A stretch of DNA of 64,000 bases from Psychroserpens mesophilus. GTDB lineage: Bacteria > Bacteroidota > Bacteroidia > Flavobacteriales > Flavobacteriaceae. The translations under genes were made by a program, and so were the position numbers. Of this stretch, positions 51,201 through 59,381 are shown piece after piece; positions within the stretch are counted from its first letter, which is position 1; every line of letters begins with the position of its first letter. Under the pieces are notes generated by a model. The model ran no database searches. It worked only from the letters and a program-made list of their open reading frames with translations, and had not been told where the DNA came from. The stretch spans positions 18,447 through 82,446 of the forward strand of contig NZ_JXJP01000021.1 of NCBI RefSeq assembly GCF_000826645.1. The letters are read 5' to 3'.

Positions 51201-53896
51201 GCATATTCGGAATTTGTTGGCTCGCTATTATAATAATGTCCTCCAACTGGACTCTTATAATTTCCCCATAAATCAGAACCTTTAATATGATAGTTTGGAT
51301 TTGAATCTGGATTACCTTCATCATAGTTGAACGTATATGGTGTAAATTTCCCCATATTTGATCCTCTATATGTAAAATACACCTTCTTTAAAGTAAGTTT
51401 GCCATCTTCAACAGTACTCGTTGTACTTGCGTTGTAGTTAATGTTGTTAGGAAGGTCTTGGCATAAAGAGTAATTATAGTCAAAATGAGCCACCTTAATT
51501 GCTGTTTTCATACAGATCGATTCTGGTAAATCATCAAAATCAGAAACGCCTTCCATTAGCTTATTATATTCTGGTTTGGAATATAGATAGATCTTATTGA
51601 TTTTATACATAGCTGTTTCAGTAGATCGTCCACCATCTTCATCTATAACACCATAACCGTCCTCTCTTTCCACAAGATCAAATATGGCAACATGAGTTTT
51701 AGTTTCAATCTTATTTACATAAAACAATTCTTTTTCTCCATATATATAATTTCCCATATCATCACCTTGTAATGAGTAGAGTCCTTTATTTGCTGTTGCT
51801 GCATAACGTTCAAATGGAACTCTCCATTTATAAGGCCTTGCATTAGGATCTAAATCTGCGTCTGAAGTACCGTGGTCTTCATAATAAAATTTAGTATAGC
51901 TACCTAGATCATCATCAGTTGGTCCATCTCCTAAAATATCTTCATAATCTGAAGACAAAACCTCTGTGAGTAAATATGTATGGGCATAAGCAGGTGTAGT
52001 AACCCTGTTAAAATAATGATCTGTACCATTAGTGTTACCTGACCCAAAATCAAAAATATTCCCTGGTGAATTATCTGAACTTGAATATTTAACTAAATGA
52101 TCACCGTATTGAGCATTTGGGCTATAATCTGATTTTCCTGAGGCGTTAAATGTCACTTCTTTTTTTGTAATATTATAAGCTGGCTGTCCAAAAACATAAG
52201 TACTTCCATCTGGCTGTGTAATTCTTGTTAAGGTATTATGGTGATTTTTTGCATTTGTATGAACTTTAGGTTTAAAGTCTTCTTCATAATTTAGGTATAG
52301 TTTATCTGCATCTACTTTAGACAATGATTGGATTGATTTATTTCTAATTAGTCTTTGAGACCTATTTACTCCATTAGAAGGAATGCTAATTGCAGTAGTT
52401 AATTCTTGGTTTCCAGAATAGTATGTGCTAGCTGTAGTTTTTTTGGAAGTATTAGCCCCGTGAAGCCCAATTCTAATTGGTGATTCTCCACCAAGATAAT
52501 TCCATAACAAGTTGTCATTATCTACATTAAGCTCGCCAATAGATTTATAAAATACCTTTTCGTAATCAGGTGAGTTGTTATTTGATTGCAAGAAATTGTA
52601 TCTTGCTTGATTAGTAATTCCAGTCCATACCCCTGTAGATGAATTTGAAGGAGAGTACGCAAATTCTACATTACCATGAGCAACATTCACAACACCAACT
52701 TCATAGCCCAAGTTACCGTCTCTACTAATGTCCTTAACATACTTATCATAAACATATCCTACTTGACTTCGATAAGGTTGGTACATTCCAGAAACACCTT
52801 GACCATTAATGGAATACAAGTCATACGTATAGTTCGTTATCGGTAAAACTGAAGTGTGCTCATTGACAATACGGTCATTTTGACGATTAAAGTCTAAAAT
52901 GTCATTGTCTGTAGCATGTTCGGTAAAGTTAAAACCATATGCTTTTTCTGTTTTATTTCGTTCTTCGAGTGCTAATGATTGTTTAGAAGCATAAGCATAC
53001 AGTTCAAGTTGTCCTTCAACACCAAAGATTTCAGCACCAAAAGCAGCATTCCCCTTAATATTCTCATTGACCATTCTATTTCTTTTAGTTGGTGTATAAG
53101 AAGTAGTTAAAAAGGTTTTACTTGCAGAACTTCCTCCATTTAAAACACCTCCAACTCCAATTCTCTTATCTTCCTTGTATAAAGAAGGAGAGATTGATAG
53201 CGATGTAATCCCTTGTCTAGAATTAAATGTAGCACCAAGTGAACTCCCTAAATTAAATTTTTTGCTACCAAACTTTAGTTTGTTAAGACTAACTCTAGGT
53301 GAAATTGACACACCACTATTACTTGAAGATGTTAAATCAACTCCAATGGTTGTATTATCTGACATTTTTAATGAAACACCAGTAGTTGAAGAATGTGACC
53401 ATCCAGAGTAGTTATTGTGCTCAATACCAAGTCCAACATTAACAGACACAGGAATATCAACTCCCCAAAAAGCAGGATGAAACATAACATGACCACCAAC
53501 AGTTCGGTTAGGCTTGAGTTTGTTTTCATATTTCATTTGGTCTCCTTTAAAATCATCTGGAAGACCTCTAACTTGTCGATTAATCTGACCAACATTAAGG
53601 TTCCAGCCCAAACCTACCCATGACGCTTCTTGGTCCATCGTTACACCTGAAGCATAAGATAAATTTAATGGGTATCCACCTACATCCATTATAGGGATAT
53701 TATAAGAGAAGTCTCCTGAGGTAAGATTTACCATATCTGAAGTGCCTATTGGAGCAAAAGAATTAAATTCTGGTTGGGAAGGACCTCCAGTTAATGCATA
53801 CAAATTACTAGGCTGAATAGTAGTTATCACTAGCTGGATTGCTAAATAACAAGCTATAATTTTTGAGCATTTACTTGTTTTAATAGTATGAATCAT
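48212..53896 (-). CDS. SpvB/TcB-like giant secreted protein (1894 residues)
   Basis: A long protein with a signal-like N-terminus (hydrophobic residues about 13-30). It then has the opening seen in SpvB/TcB-type RHS shell proteins: SDMVNLTSGDFSYNIPIMDV, GGYPLNLSYASG and WVGLGWNLNVGQINRQVRGL. The middle is beta-rich with repeats of Tyr/Asn-rich strands; the C-terminus has CECNLPKMKYNDQGILEFVYEG and AYNYKL-like strands and ends in a Cys-containing acidic tail. No toxin domain is apparent. Together with the 585-residue gene it looks like the N-terminal shell, as the TcB half of a Tc toxin does for TcC. It begins 9 bases after the lipoprotein gene, so it is in the same operon. The Tc analogy is inference. 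Confidence 0.75.
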   Translation of the reverse strand: MIHTIKTSKCSKIIACYLAIQLVITTIQPSNLYALTGGPSQPEFNSFAPIGTSDMVNLTSGDFSYNIPIMDVGGYPLNLSYASGVTMDQEASWVGLGWNLNVGQINRQVRGLPDDFKGDQMKYENKLKPNRTVGGHVMFHPAFWGVDIPVSVNVGLGIEHNNYSGWSHSSTTGVSLKMSDNTTIGVDLTSSSNSGVSISPRVSLNKLKFGSKKFNLGSSLGATFNSRQGITSLSISPSLYKEDKRIGVGGVLNGGSSASKTFLTTSYTPTKRNRMVNENIKGNAAFGAEIFGVEGQLELYAYASKQSLALEERNKTEKAYGFNFTEHATDNDILDFNRQNDRIVNEHTSVLPITNYTYDLYSINGQGVSGMYQPYRSQVGYVYDKYVKDISRDGNLGYEVGVVNVAHGNVEFAYSPSNSSTGVWTGITNQARYNFLQSNNNSPDYEKVFYKSIGELNVDNDNLLWNYLGGESPIRIGLHGANTSKKTTASTYYSGNQELTTAISIPSNGVNRSQRLIRNKSIQSLSKVDADKLYLNYEEDFKPKVHTNAKNHHNTLTRITQPDGSTYVFGQPAYNITKKEVTFNASGKSDYSPNAQYGDHLVKYSSSDNSPGNIFDFGSGNTNGTDHYFNRVTTPAYAHTYLLTEVLSSDYEDILGDGPTDDDLGSYTKFYYEDHGTSDADLDPNARPYKWRVPFERYAATANKGLYSLQGDDMGNYIYGEKELFYVNKIETKTHVAIFDLVEREDGYGVIDEDGGRSTETAMYKINKIYLYSKPEYNKLMEGVSDFDDLPESICMKTAIKVAHFDYNYSLCQDLPNNINYNASTTSTVEDGKLTLKKVYFTYRGSNMGKFTPYTFNYDEGNPDSNPNYHIKGSDLWGNYKSPVGGHYYNSEPTNSEYAYVNQDSEEANKNAAVWTMRSINLPSGGKIELAYEADDYTHVQERNAMQMFKVRGAGSSLTPSSPYSNKLYDNNNHNKYLYIELGDDTNPELLSAPDTPISPTTFQENFLSEIINDPIYFRFLLNMDRGNNSRYDFVEGYFKIDNSLEIEEKFNVFVSNNKIFAAIPVSYTHLNKSYMTPDGVHPIAKAGWYFGRQYLNNVVYEGTEYEQNLGVMDVAWNIVNKIGQMYSLFVGPNTELKNRGCAQLFSNTKSWIRLQSPTDKIGGGLKVTKVEMFDQWDTMVSASNPDNEHLYRMSYGQEYDYDYIDGSSSGVATFEPFGSKENPYIEPFFDGVNDDKLLAPEEQGYTEKPFGVSFFPSAKITYGQVTVSNLQRGTHTNNGGDTTLEIGNNGTGKVVNVFYTSKDYPTITKHTTLDGPHPVNFPPGGVSIIASILGINVYTEKALSMSQGFSITTNDMDGKQWSQTIYRESMPNDPVSKVEYLYDMDVNNNLDNNLLTIDKEGKVEERTIGVDYNVVNDFRNSKSSLKSYGADVNLGGTIYGLFPFFSASVTPLISIHTTELKMATTTKVIHKTGIMVEKKATDLGAVVTTKNLAWDAETGQVILTETDNEYKNDRYYNFSYPAYWHYKAMSSASNNLGISLLLNSPSNNLYSVNNASNYLIDGDEVLAKSALSSSRCWVTALNGNSFSLIDENGLFFNNAERIKVIKSGYKNLQTASMGSVTLMKNPINIDGVDDDNYNDLNETSFIATPSTWNDQRIINASAIRYSDTWPAPCECNLPKMKYNDQGILEFVYEGDEAYNPYLYNIKNEWRANESFAFLTGRYNDDDNDDNLNLNSNLGYNPRKAGFFMEFDPFYKLDNTNLQWYINPSITETDSKWTFASRVSLYNPYGAELENKDALDRYSSAQYGYNYKLPVAVTSNGQYREIGFDGFEDNTSDCDNEHFKIKSSITNTNSEISGLNSHSGRNSLKVNPNNAAVLEVRIKDCPEETNPNGN

Positions 53897-53905
53897 AATT
53901 CGTAA

Positions 53906-54493
53906 TTATAGTTTTAAAGGTGTTTCGTCAAAATTGAACTTAATAATACCATTACCAAAAATTTGATCGTTGTATATCAATTTTATAGTATCGTCTGGAT
54001 CTATATTGTTGAAATAGAGTAGCGCTCTTTTAAATGGTGCTACTTTAAAATTACGTTCAAAATTTACTCCTGAGCATTTGATTGTATCACTAGAAGATGT
54101 TACAATAAAAAAATCTTTTTCAATTTGAAACGCCATATACTTTACCGCATCTTCGTAAGGTTTTTTAGTGAATTTTTGATCTAGTAAATCTTCTTTATCA
54201 CTATGTTGAAATTCTATTTCAAGAATACGTTCTTTTGCGTTTCGCTTATAAATAGAATCGATTTTATTTAAATCGTTTCTGCCTATTTCCTTCAGGATAT
54301 AATATTGCAAGGGCACTTCAGTAGCTGTGTAATTAATATCATTAATGAAGTGCGTAATTTGTTTTGATTTCCAGCCTTGTTGCTCGAAGTTAAATAGTTT
54401 TGTATCTGTAAGTGTAGACCTGTTTTCAGAATTATTACAACCCACAAAGAAGGTTGTTATAAAAAAAGCATAAAGAAGAGAGTACTTCTTCAT
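53906..54493 (-). CDS. Lipoprotein upstream of the RHS operon
   Basis: A 195-residue protein with a lipoprotein signal (MKKYSLLYAFFITTFFVGC, lipid-modified Cys19) and a mixed alpha/beta body that I do not recognise. It is 9 bases before the 1894-residue gene and so probably belongs to the same transcript. A 143-base AT-rich gap upstream, with no clear promoter motif, may begin a separate unit. A pilotin-like role for the secretin is possible by position but not shown. Confidence 0.65.
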   Translation of the reverse strand: MKKYSLLYAFFITTFFVGCNNSENRSTLTDTKLFNFEQQGWKSKQITHFINDINYTATEVPLQYYILKEIGRNDLNKIDSIYKRNAKERILEIEFQHSDKEDLLDQKFTKKPYEDAVKYMAFQIEKDFFIVTSSSDTIKCSGVNFERNFKVAPFKRALLYFNNIDPDDTIKLIYNDQIFGNGIIKFNFDETPLKL

Positions 54494-54636
54494 ATAGAGT
54501 TAAGTGGTTGATTAATAGCTGTTGTGGTACTAAACTTACAAAAAAAATGTTAATAAATCGTTAAGATTTATATTTTTTTTAAGTAATTATAAAAACGCTT
54601 TAACAACAAGGGATTGAGAAGGTATTCTATATGAAA

Positions 54637-55707
54637 TTATTGCTTGAAAAACTTAAAAGTATGGTTAATTTCTTTAAAATTTATTACATAAAAGCCAGAA
54701 CTTAAATTATTCATCAGGATTTTATTGTCGTTCTGATTGAAAACTCCCTGTTTTATTTTTCTGCCAGTAGCATCATATATTTCATAAATTTGGGAACTTT
54801 TAATATTTGAAACATTTAAGACATCTTCGACAGGATTTGGATATAGTTTTGGTTTTAGAATTGAAAACTCATCAATGCTCAAGCTAGCGAGCTCAATTCT
54901 GTAAATAAAAGCAGTATTACAATAATATAAGTAGTCATCATTAATTAGAAGGTCTGAAACTCCATTAAAAGATAAAATCTCTTCAGCAACAAAAGGAGGG
55001 CTACTTACATCTACCTTAAATATCTTATCAGAATTTCTACTAGCTATATATAAATCATTACCAAAGAATTCGATATTTAAAGGATGATCAAGGTTTGATT
55101 CAGTAATGTCATCAATAACTAATTCTAATTCTGAGTTTTCATCCATAATATTTTTACGATATATAGCATCTATCAAAGTATTAGAAACATACATAAAACC
55201 ATCTTTAAATTCAATACCAAATGGAGCTGGTGTTGAAAAAACTGCTACAGGTACAGCTCCACTAGAAGTGGTATCATAACTAGCAATTACATTAGAGTTA
55301 GGGACTGAAAAATAGAGGATATCGCCTACAAATAATAAATCATTTGGGCGTACACCAATTTGAAATACATCAATGGGCATCGGGTTAGTTTGTGATAGGT
55401 CTAATTTAATAATTTTATTAGAACCAGCTTCAGCAACATACAAATGGCCATCTTTATAATCCATACCTATAGGATTGTTGAGTGAACCAGTAAGAAGCTG
55501 AGGCGTGAAACTTGGATCGTTTAGATCAATAAAATGTATAGAACCATCTGGAAAATTCAAAGAACTTGTATCTCCAATACCGTAATACAAAAAATTGTCA
55601 ATTTTAAATATTCTTGTAATATCATCTGTGCTAAACAAAAGTTCTTCTTGAGCATTATAGTTGGTTGTATATAAAACGATTATTATGAAAAGTAGTTTTT
55701 TTAACAT
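54637..55707 (-). CDS. NHL/SMP-30-like beta-propeller with T9SS type A sorting domain
   Basis: A 356-residue protein with a signal peptide (MLKKLLFIIIVLYTTNYNAQ). About 250 residues of repeated propeller strands follow, with YDGHLYV-type units (KDGHLYVAEAGSNKIIKLD, KDGFMYVSNTLIDAIYRK, GNDLYIASRNSDKIFKVD). The C-terminus is a type A T9SS tail: LYPNPVEDVLNV, YEIYDATGRKI, SSGFYVINFK. It is therefore exported across the outer membrane by the type IX system, not by the T2SS-like one next to it. It begins 19 bases after the OmpH-like gene, at the border of the two operons. Confidence 0.88.
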   Translation of the reverse strand: MLKKLLFIIIVLYTTNYNAQEELLFSTDDITRIFKIDNFLYYGIGDTSSLNFPDGSIHFIDLNDPSFTPQLLTGSLNNPIGMDYKDGHLYVAEAGSNKIIKLDLSQTNPMPIDVFQIGVRPNDLLFVGDILYFSVPNSNVIASYDTTSSGAVPVAVFSTPAPFGIEFKDGFMYVSNTLIDAIYRKNIMDENSELELVIDDITESNLDHPLNIEFFGNDLYIASRNSDKIFKVDVSSPPFVAEEILSFNGVSDLLINDDYLYYCNTAFIYRIELASLSIDEFSILKPKLYPNPVEDVLNVSNIKSSQIYEIYDATGRKIKQGVFNQNDNKILMNNLSSGFYVINFKEINHTFKFFKQ

Positions 55708-55726
55708 GACAAGTTAATTAAGTGAT

Positions 55727-56245
55727 TTATAAACTTAAGGATTTTCCTTCATATCTATCATTAATATATTTTAAAAGTTCTTCGGTAACGTCTAGATTTG
55801 TTTCATCTGCATACATAATATTGCCATTTCCAGAAATACCAAATATAATTTTAACCTCTTTTTGTTTTCCATAATCTTTTATATAAGCATTAAGTCTTGA
55901 CCAAATCTTATTAGGAATAGTATTTGAAAATTCGGACTGTAAGGTTTTTAAGTTTTCATTTTTTATCGAAATCTTTGATTGTAAATCTATAGCCTGTATG
56001 GATGTTTTATCATTTACAATATTGTATAAACCCAATAAACTATCTAAGGCTTTCTTACGGAGTGTCATTTTATTTTCTTCTATCGACATGATCTCTTTAG
56101 TCATATTAAACTCGTTGAATAATTTTACATTATCCACATAAACTAATTCGTTCTTAGACTCGTTTACTATTCTAAAACAAGTAATGATTATCAAGGCTAG
56201 GATTAGCAATGTGTTAATTATTGGTAAAGTCTTTAAATTTTTCAT
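55727..56245 (-). CDS. OmpH (Skp)-like periplasmic protein
   Basis: A 172-residue protein with an N-terminal hydrophobic segment (about residues 8-24) that may be a signal or anchor, then the OmpH pattern YVDNVKLFNEFNMTKEIMS, a long helical region and a C-terminal strand block with GNGNIMYADETNLDVTEELLKYIN. Skp-like chaperones carry outer-membrane proteins; here it may serve the secretin or the RHS proteins. Its start overlaps the preceding gene by 32 bases, so it belongs to the T2SS-like operon. Confidence 0.7.
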   Translation of the reverse strand: MKNLKTLPIINTLLILALIIITCFRIVNESKNELVYVDNVKLFNEFNMTKEIMSIEENKMTLRKKALDSLLGLYNIVNDKTSIQAIDLQSKISIKNENLKTLQSEFSNTIPNKIWSRLNAYIKDYGKQKEVKIIFGISGNGNIMYADETNLDVTEELLKYINDRYEGKSLSL

Positions 56246-56735
56246 TTATTCTCGTTATGGTCTTTGTTTCATTATTCAACTTAATGACAATTGAGTCATT
56301 GTAAGCACGAATAATACGAATATCTTCAACAGACTCTTGCTCTCTTTTACGATATAGTTTTGAATTGATTTTAATTAAAGCTAATCGTGTTGACTTGCCG
56401 TTACTTTTTACAAACCCATAATAATTAATTAGTGGCCATTGTTTTTTAATCTCACTTGTTTTGTAACGCCCAGATGTTTTAACAGGTTTGGATTTAGAAA
56501 CAGTAATCGGGTTTTTAATTCTTTTATTTATACCAAATGGATCATTCTCTATATTATTGATATCAAAATTATTTCGTTTAATATCAAATTTTGGAATCTG
56601 GTTAGTAAACGAAAAATTGTAGTCTTGACTGTTAGTTTCAAGTGGTTTTTTGCCAAAAATTTTAGAAAATACGCCTGCATAAATTATTAATACCAAAACA
56701 AATAACGCTATGTTAAGATATTTTTTTTTCATCAT
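56214..56735 (-). CDS. GspC/PilP-like component
   Basis: A 173-residue protein with a transmembrane helix near the N-terminus (about residues 5-22), a Lys/Asn-rich linker of about 70 residues, and a small C-terminal strand domain (PLINYYGFVKSNGKSTRLALIKI, then RIIRAYNDSIVIKLNNETKTITRI) like the HR/PilP domain that touches the secretin in the periplasm. It is embedded in the secretion operon (overlaps both neighbours), which supports the role. It is the best candidate for the inner-to-outer membrane connector. The assignment rests on topology and the final domain. Confidence 0.6.
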   Translation of the reverse strand: MMKKKYLNIALFVLVLIIYAGVFSKIFGKKPLETNSQDYNFSFTNQIPKFDIKRNNFDINNIENDPFGINKRIKNPITVSKSKPVKTSGRYKTSEIKKQWPLINYYGFVKSNGKSTRLALIKINSKLYRKREQESVEDIRIIRAYNDSIVIKLNNETKTITRINEKFKDFTNN

Positions 56736-57688
56736 TCAATAACTAAAGTTCGAACAACACTATAGTCTCCAATATTACCAGCTTCATCAAAAGTTTTTAC
56801 TCTCCAATAATACGTTCCTATATTATCAAAAGTGAATTGATACGAATTATTTACTAAAGTTTCTGAAAATAATACGGTACCAAAATTAATATCTGTTGAT
56901 ATTTCAATAACATTAGATTTTAAAGATTGAACATTTCCAGTATCATTAACTGTAGTCCAATTGAAATCAATTGTAAATGTTGTAAAGGATTCTAGATTAT
57001 TTGGAGATACAAGTGATGGTTGATTTGGAATTTCACGATCAACAAATATTGATCTGTTAGAAAAATTTGTTTCGCTATTAGCGTTCAACGCTTTTACTTG
57101 CCACACGTATTCAGCATCTTCCTCAAAAATATCAGAAGGTAAAGTTACATTTGTATTTGTAATATTAGTTTCTTGATATACAGTTTGTTGACCTGAAAGA
57201 TTTTTAATAATATCTAAACTGTAAATATCAGCATTAGTAATTGGTGACCATGTTAATATAATGTTTGTGTCATTTGTATAAAAATCATCAGAAGGTGTAA
57301 GTAACATTACATTTTGATTTGTTAAGTTGTCTGACGCTTCAACCGAAAAATTTATAGGAAACGTATATTGAGTAGAATACGCAAAGTTTTCTCCTTTCAC
57401 GCGCCATTGATAACTACCAGGATTTAATATGAAATTAATATTTGTAACAGTTACAAGTGAATCAACTACTAATAATTGATTAGCATCAATCACCTGTACT
57501 TTATATTCATCTGCGCCATCTAATTCTTGCCAAGCAAACTGAACAGTATTACCTTGAATCAGCATTCCCTCGGTAGGATAAATTGTTTGTATAGTATCGT
57601 TTTCAATATCTTCTTCTACAATGTCATCGCAAGAAAATGCAATTATTAGTAATTGTATTATAAATACGTAACTAAGTGTTTTTTTCAT
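56732..57688 (-). CDS. Lipoprotein with fibronectin type III-like domains
   Basis: A 318-residue protein with a lipoprotein signal (MKKTLSYVFIIQLLIIAFSC) and probably three FnIII-like domains: around residues 35-110 (VQFAWQELDGADEYKVQVID), 125-210 (IILTWSPITNADIYSLDI) and 215-318 (TIDFNWTTVNDTGNVQS, YYWRVKTFDEAGNIGDYS). It is probably attached to the inner or outer membrane and facing the periplasm. FnIII proteins are unusual in T2SS operons; its overlaps with both neighbours (4 and 17 bases) suggest it belongs to the machine, perhaps as a pilotin or substrate-binding part. Confidence 0.8.
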   Translation of the reverse strand: MKKTLSYVFIIQLLIIAFSCDDIVEEDIENDTIQTIYPTEGMLIQGNTVQFAWQELDGADEYKVQVIDANQLLVVDSLVTVTNINFILNPGSYQWRVKGENFAYSTQYTFPINFSVEASDNLTNQNVMLLTPSDDFYTNDTNIILTWSPITNADIYSLDIIKNLSGQQTVYQETNITNTNVTLPSDIFEEDAEYVWQVKALNANSETNFSNRSIFVDREIPNQPSLVSPNNLESFTTFTIDFNWTTVNDTGNVQSLKSNVIEISTDINFGTVLFSETLVNNSYQFTFDNIGTYYWRVKTFDEAGNIGDYSVVRTLVIE

Positions 57689-58199
57689 AATTCTGAAAAA
57701 TTAATTCTAAATATAATCGTTTTGAATTAGTTCTATAGTTCTTAATTGAAAAGAATTTTGCACTTACAACTTTTGATACTATAAATTCTTGTTCAATTTT
57801 ATAGAGCATTGGTACTAAATCAAAGTAAGAACCTTCAATCTCTATAACATTTGTATAAACTCTAAATTCACTATCATTTATAATATGAGTGTCTTGAATT
57901 GAAGAAATATTAATGACTTTTCCATACTTCGAAATAAAGTCTAAAATCATTTCTTGTACTTCACTTGGGGTTTTAGTTTGTCCTCCAATTATATTATCAA
58001 GACTTTTAATCTCATTTTTAAGAATAAAAACTTCATTAAAAGAATTATCTCCATTTTGTAATTTTTCATTAACAAGGCTTAATTGGGATTTCGCTTCAAA
58101 AACATGCTTATAAGTTTTTTTATAAGATGCCAATAACAGAATAACGAATCCTATAACAACACCAAAAAATTTTTGTTTATATGTGAAGCTACTTTGCAT
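57672..58199 (-). CDS. GspM/PilO-like component
   Basis: A 175-residue protein with a short cytosolic start, one transmembrane helix (about residues 11-25), a coiled-coil region (HVFEAKSQLSLVNEKLQNGD...) and a ferredoxin-like C-terminus (INISSIQDTHIINDSEFRVY, ending LYLELIFQNYEKNT). This topology matches GspM and PilO, inner-membrane platform parts. It is directly adjacent to the GspL/PilN-like gene, as in other T2SS/T4P operons. Sequence similarity is not obvious to me; the call is from topology and gene order. Confidence 0.7.
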   Translation of the reverse strand: MQSSFTYKQKFFGVVIGFVILLLASYKKTYKHVFEAKSQLSLVNEKLQNGDNSFNEVFILKNEIKSLDNIIGGQTKTPSEVQEMILDFISKYGKVINISSIQDTHIINDSEFRVYTNVIEIEGSYFDLVPMLYKIEQEFIVSKVVSAKFFSIKNYRTNSKRLYLELIFQNYEKNT

Positions 58200-59381
58200 T
58201 TATTTTGTCACTTTTATTAAAAATGAATTAACAGATTTGTCTTCTGAATAGTCTAAAATATCCACTTTTTTTATCCAAGAGACCCTATTCAAATCTTTAA
58301 TAAACGTATTAAAATCACCATCATTATTGGATTCGCCAATTACTTGGATTGTTTTAATGTCAATGTTTATTTTTTCTTGAACTTTAATTTTTTTTAAGGG
58401 AGGATTAATATGAATCATATTTATTGTAATTGTTTCAGGAGTAATGTTTCCTATATCAACAATAAATTGACTCATATAATTAGCGTCAATTACACCACTT
58501 GCTTCAAGAATTTTTTCTTTTAATAATCTTTCTTCTCTAAGTTCATTAACTTTCATAACTGTTTGTTGTGATAAAGAATACTCCGATTCTTTTTCTGCTA
58601 AAGAATTAATATAAGAGTTTAAAAGTTGATGACCGATGAACAAAATGAGCATTATAAATATTATTGTAAAAGCACTCATTAACTTAAAGCGTTTTCTATA
58701 TAATTGCTCATCCTTATTTTTAGATAAGAAATCATCTTCAAACTTAATCTTTTCATTGCCTTGTTTGTATTCTAAAAAAGTAGCAATCAATCCAATTTCA
58801 TCTTGACTAAACTTTTCATCCGAAATAACAATTTCAGTTAATTTAGTTTCTGTTTTCTCAAAAGATTCTATTTGACCAGAATTTAATTTAAGACAATGCG
58901 AGAAAGAAAACAGTTGAGTTTCACCCTTAACCATTTGAAAAATTTGAGGCAACACAAATGGACCAATTGATAGATGAACAACAAATTTTTCTATTGTATT
59001 TAATTGTATGATGGTATCATCAATAATTTGCTTTCGAGTTAATGATGCAAAAATTTGGTTTTCTTGATGGTATTCATAAAAATAAAAATCATCAGGATTC
59101 ATTTTAAAGACAATATTATTTCTGTAACCTTGTTCGTTTTTGGTCGCTCTAGAAATCACATTGTCTCCATCAAAATGTAAAATAACCGGAAAGTCCTTTT
59201 TTAGATGTGCTTTAAAGTCATCATTAAAGCTTAGGAAAGCTTGTTTGTTAATAATTTTAAGATTGTCAACTTCAAGTGAAACCTCTAAGAGTTTATAAGC
59301 TATATTTTCTTCAACACTATATACTCCTATTAAATAGAAACGATCTAAACCTTTTATACTTTTCCTTATTTTTTCTATCAT
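58200..59381 (-). CDS. GspL/PilN-like inner-membrane platform protein
   Basis: A 393-residue protein. The N-terminal 230 residues are soluble, of an actin-like/PilM style judging from length and position. A transmembrane helix lies about residues 235-255 (MSAFTIIFIMLILFIGHQL), then a coiled coil and a periplasmic ferredoxin-like domain that includes VIGESNNDGDFNTFIKDLNRV as in PilN. This is the layout of GspL (fused PilM and PilN). It overlaps the secretin stop by one base. ATP-binding residues of the PilM fold are not obvious, so it may be non-catalytic like GspL. Confidence 0.7.
   Translation of the reverse strand: MIEKIRKSIKGLDRFYLIGVYSVEENIAYKLLEVSLEVDNLKIINKQAFLSFNDDFKAHLKKDFPVILHFDGDNVISRATKNEQGYRNNIVFKMNPDDFYFYEYHQENQIFASLTRKQIIDDTIIQLNTIEKFVVHLSIGPFVLPQIFQMVKGETQLFSFSHCLKLNSGQIESFEKTETKLTEIVISDEKFSQDEIGLIATFLEYKQGNEKIKFEDDFLSKNKDEQLYRKRFKLMSAFTIIFIMLILFIGHQLLNSYINSLAEKESEYSLSQQTVMKVNELREERLLKEKILEASGVIDANYMSQFIVDIGNITPETITINMIHINPPLKKIKVQEKINIDIKTIQVIGESNNDGDFNTFIKDLNRVSWIKKVDILDYSEDKSVNSFLIKVTK

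Noticed and set aside
53906..54493. Secretin pilotin
   Set aside because: The lipoprotein is near the secretion operon but follows a 143-base gap and groups with the RHS genes; no pilotin signature is visible.
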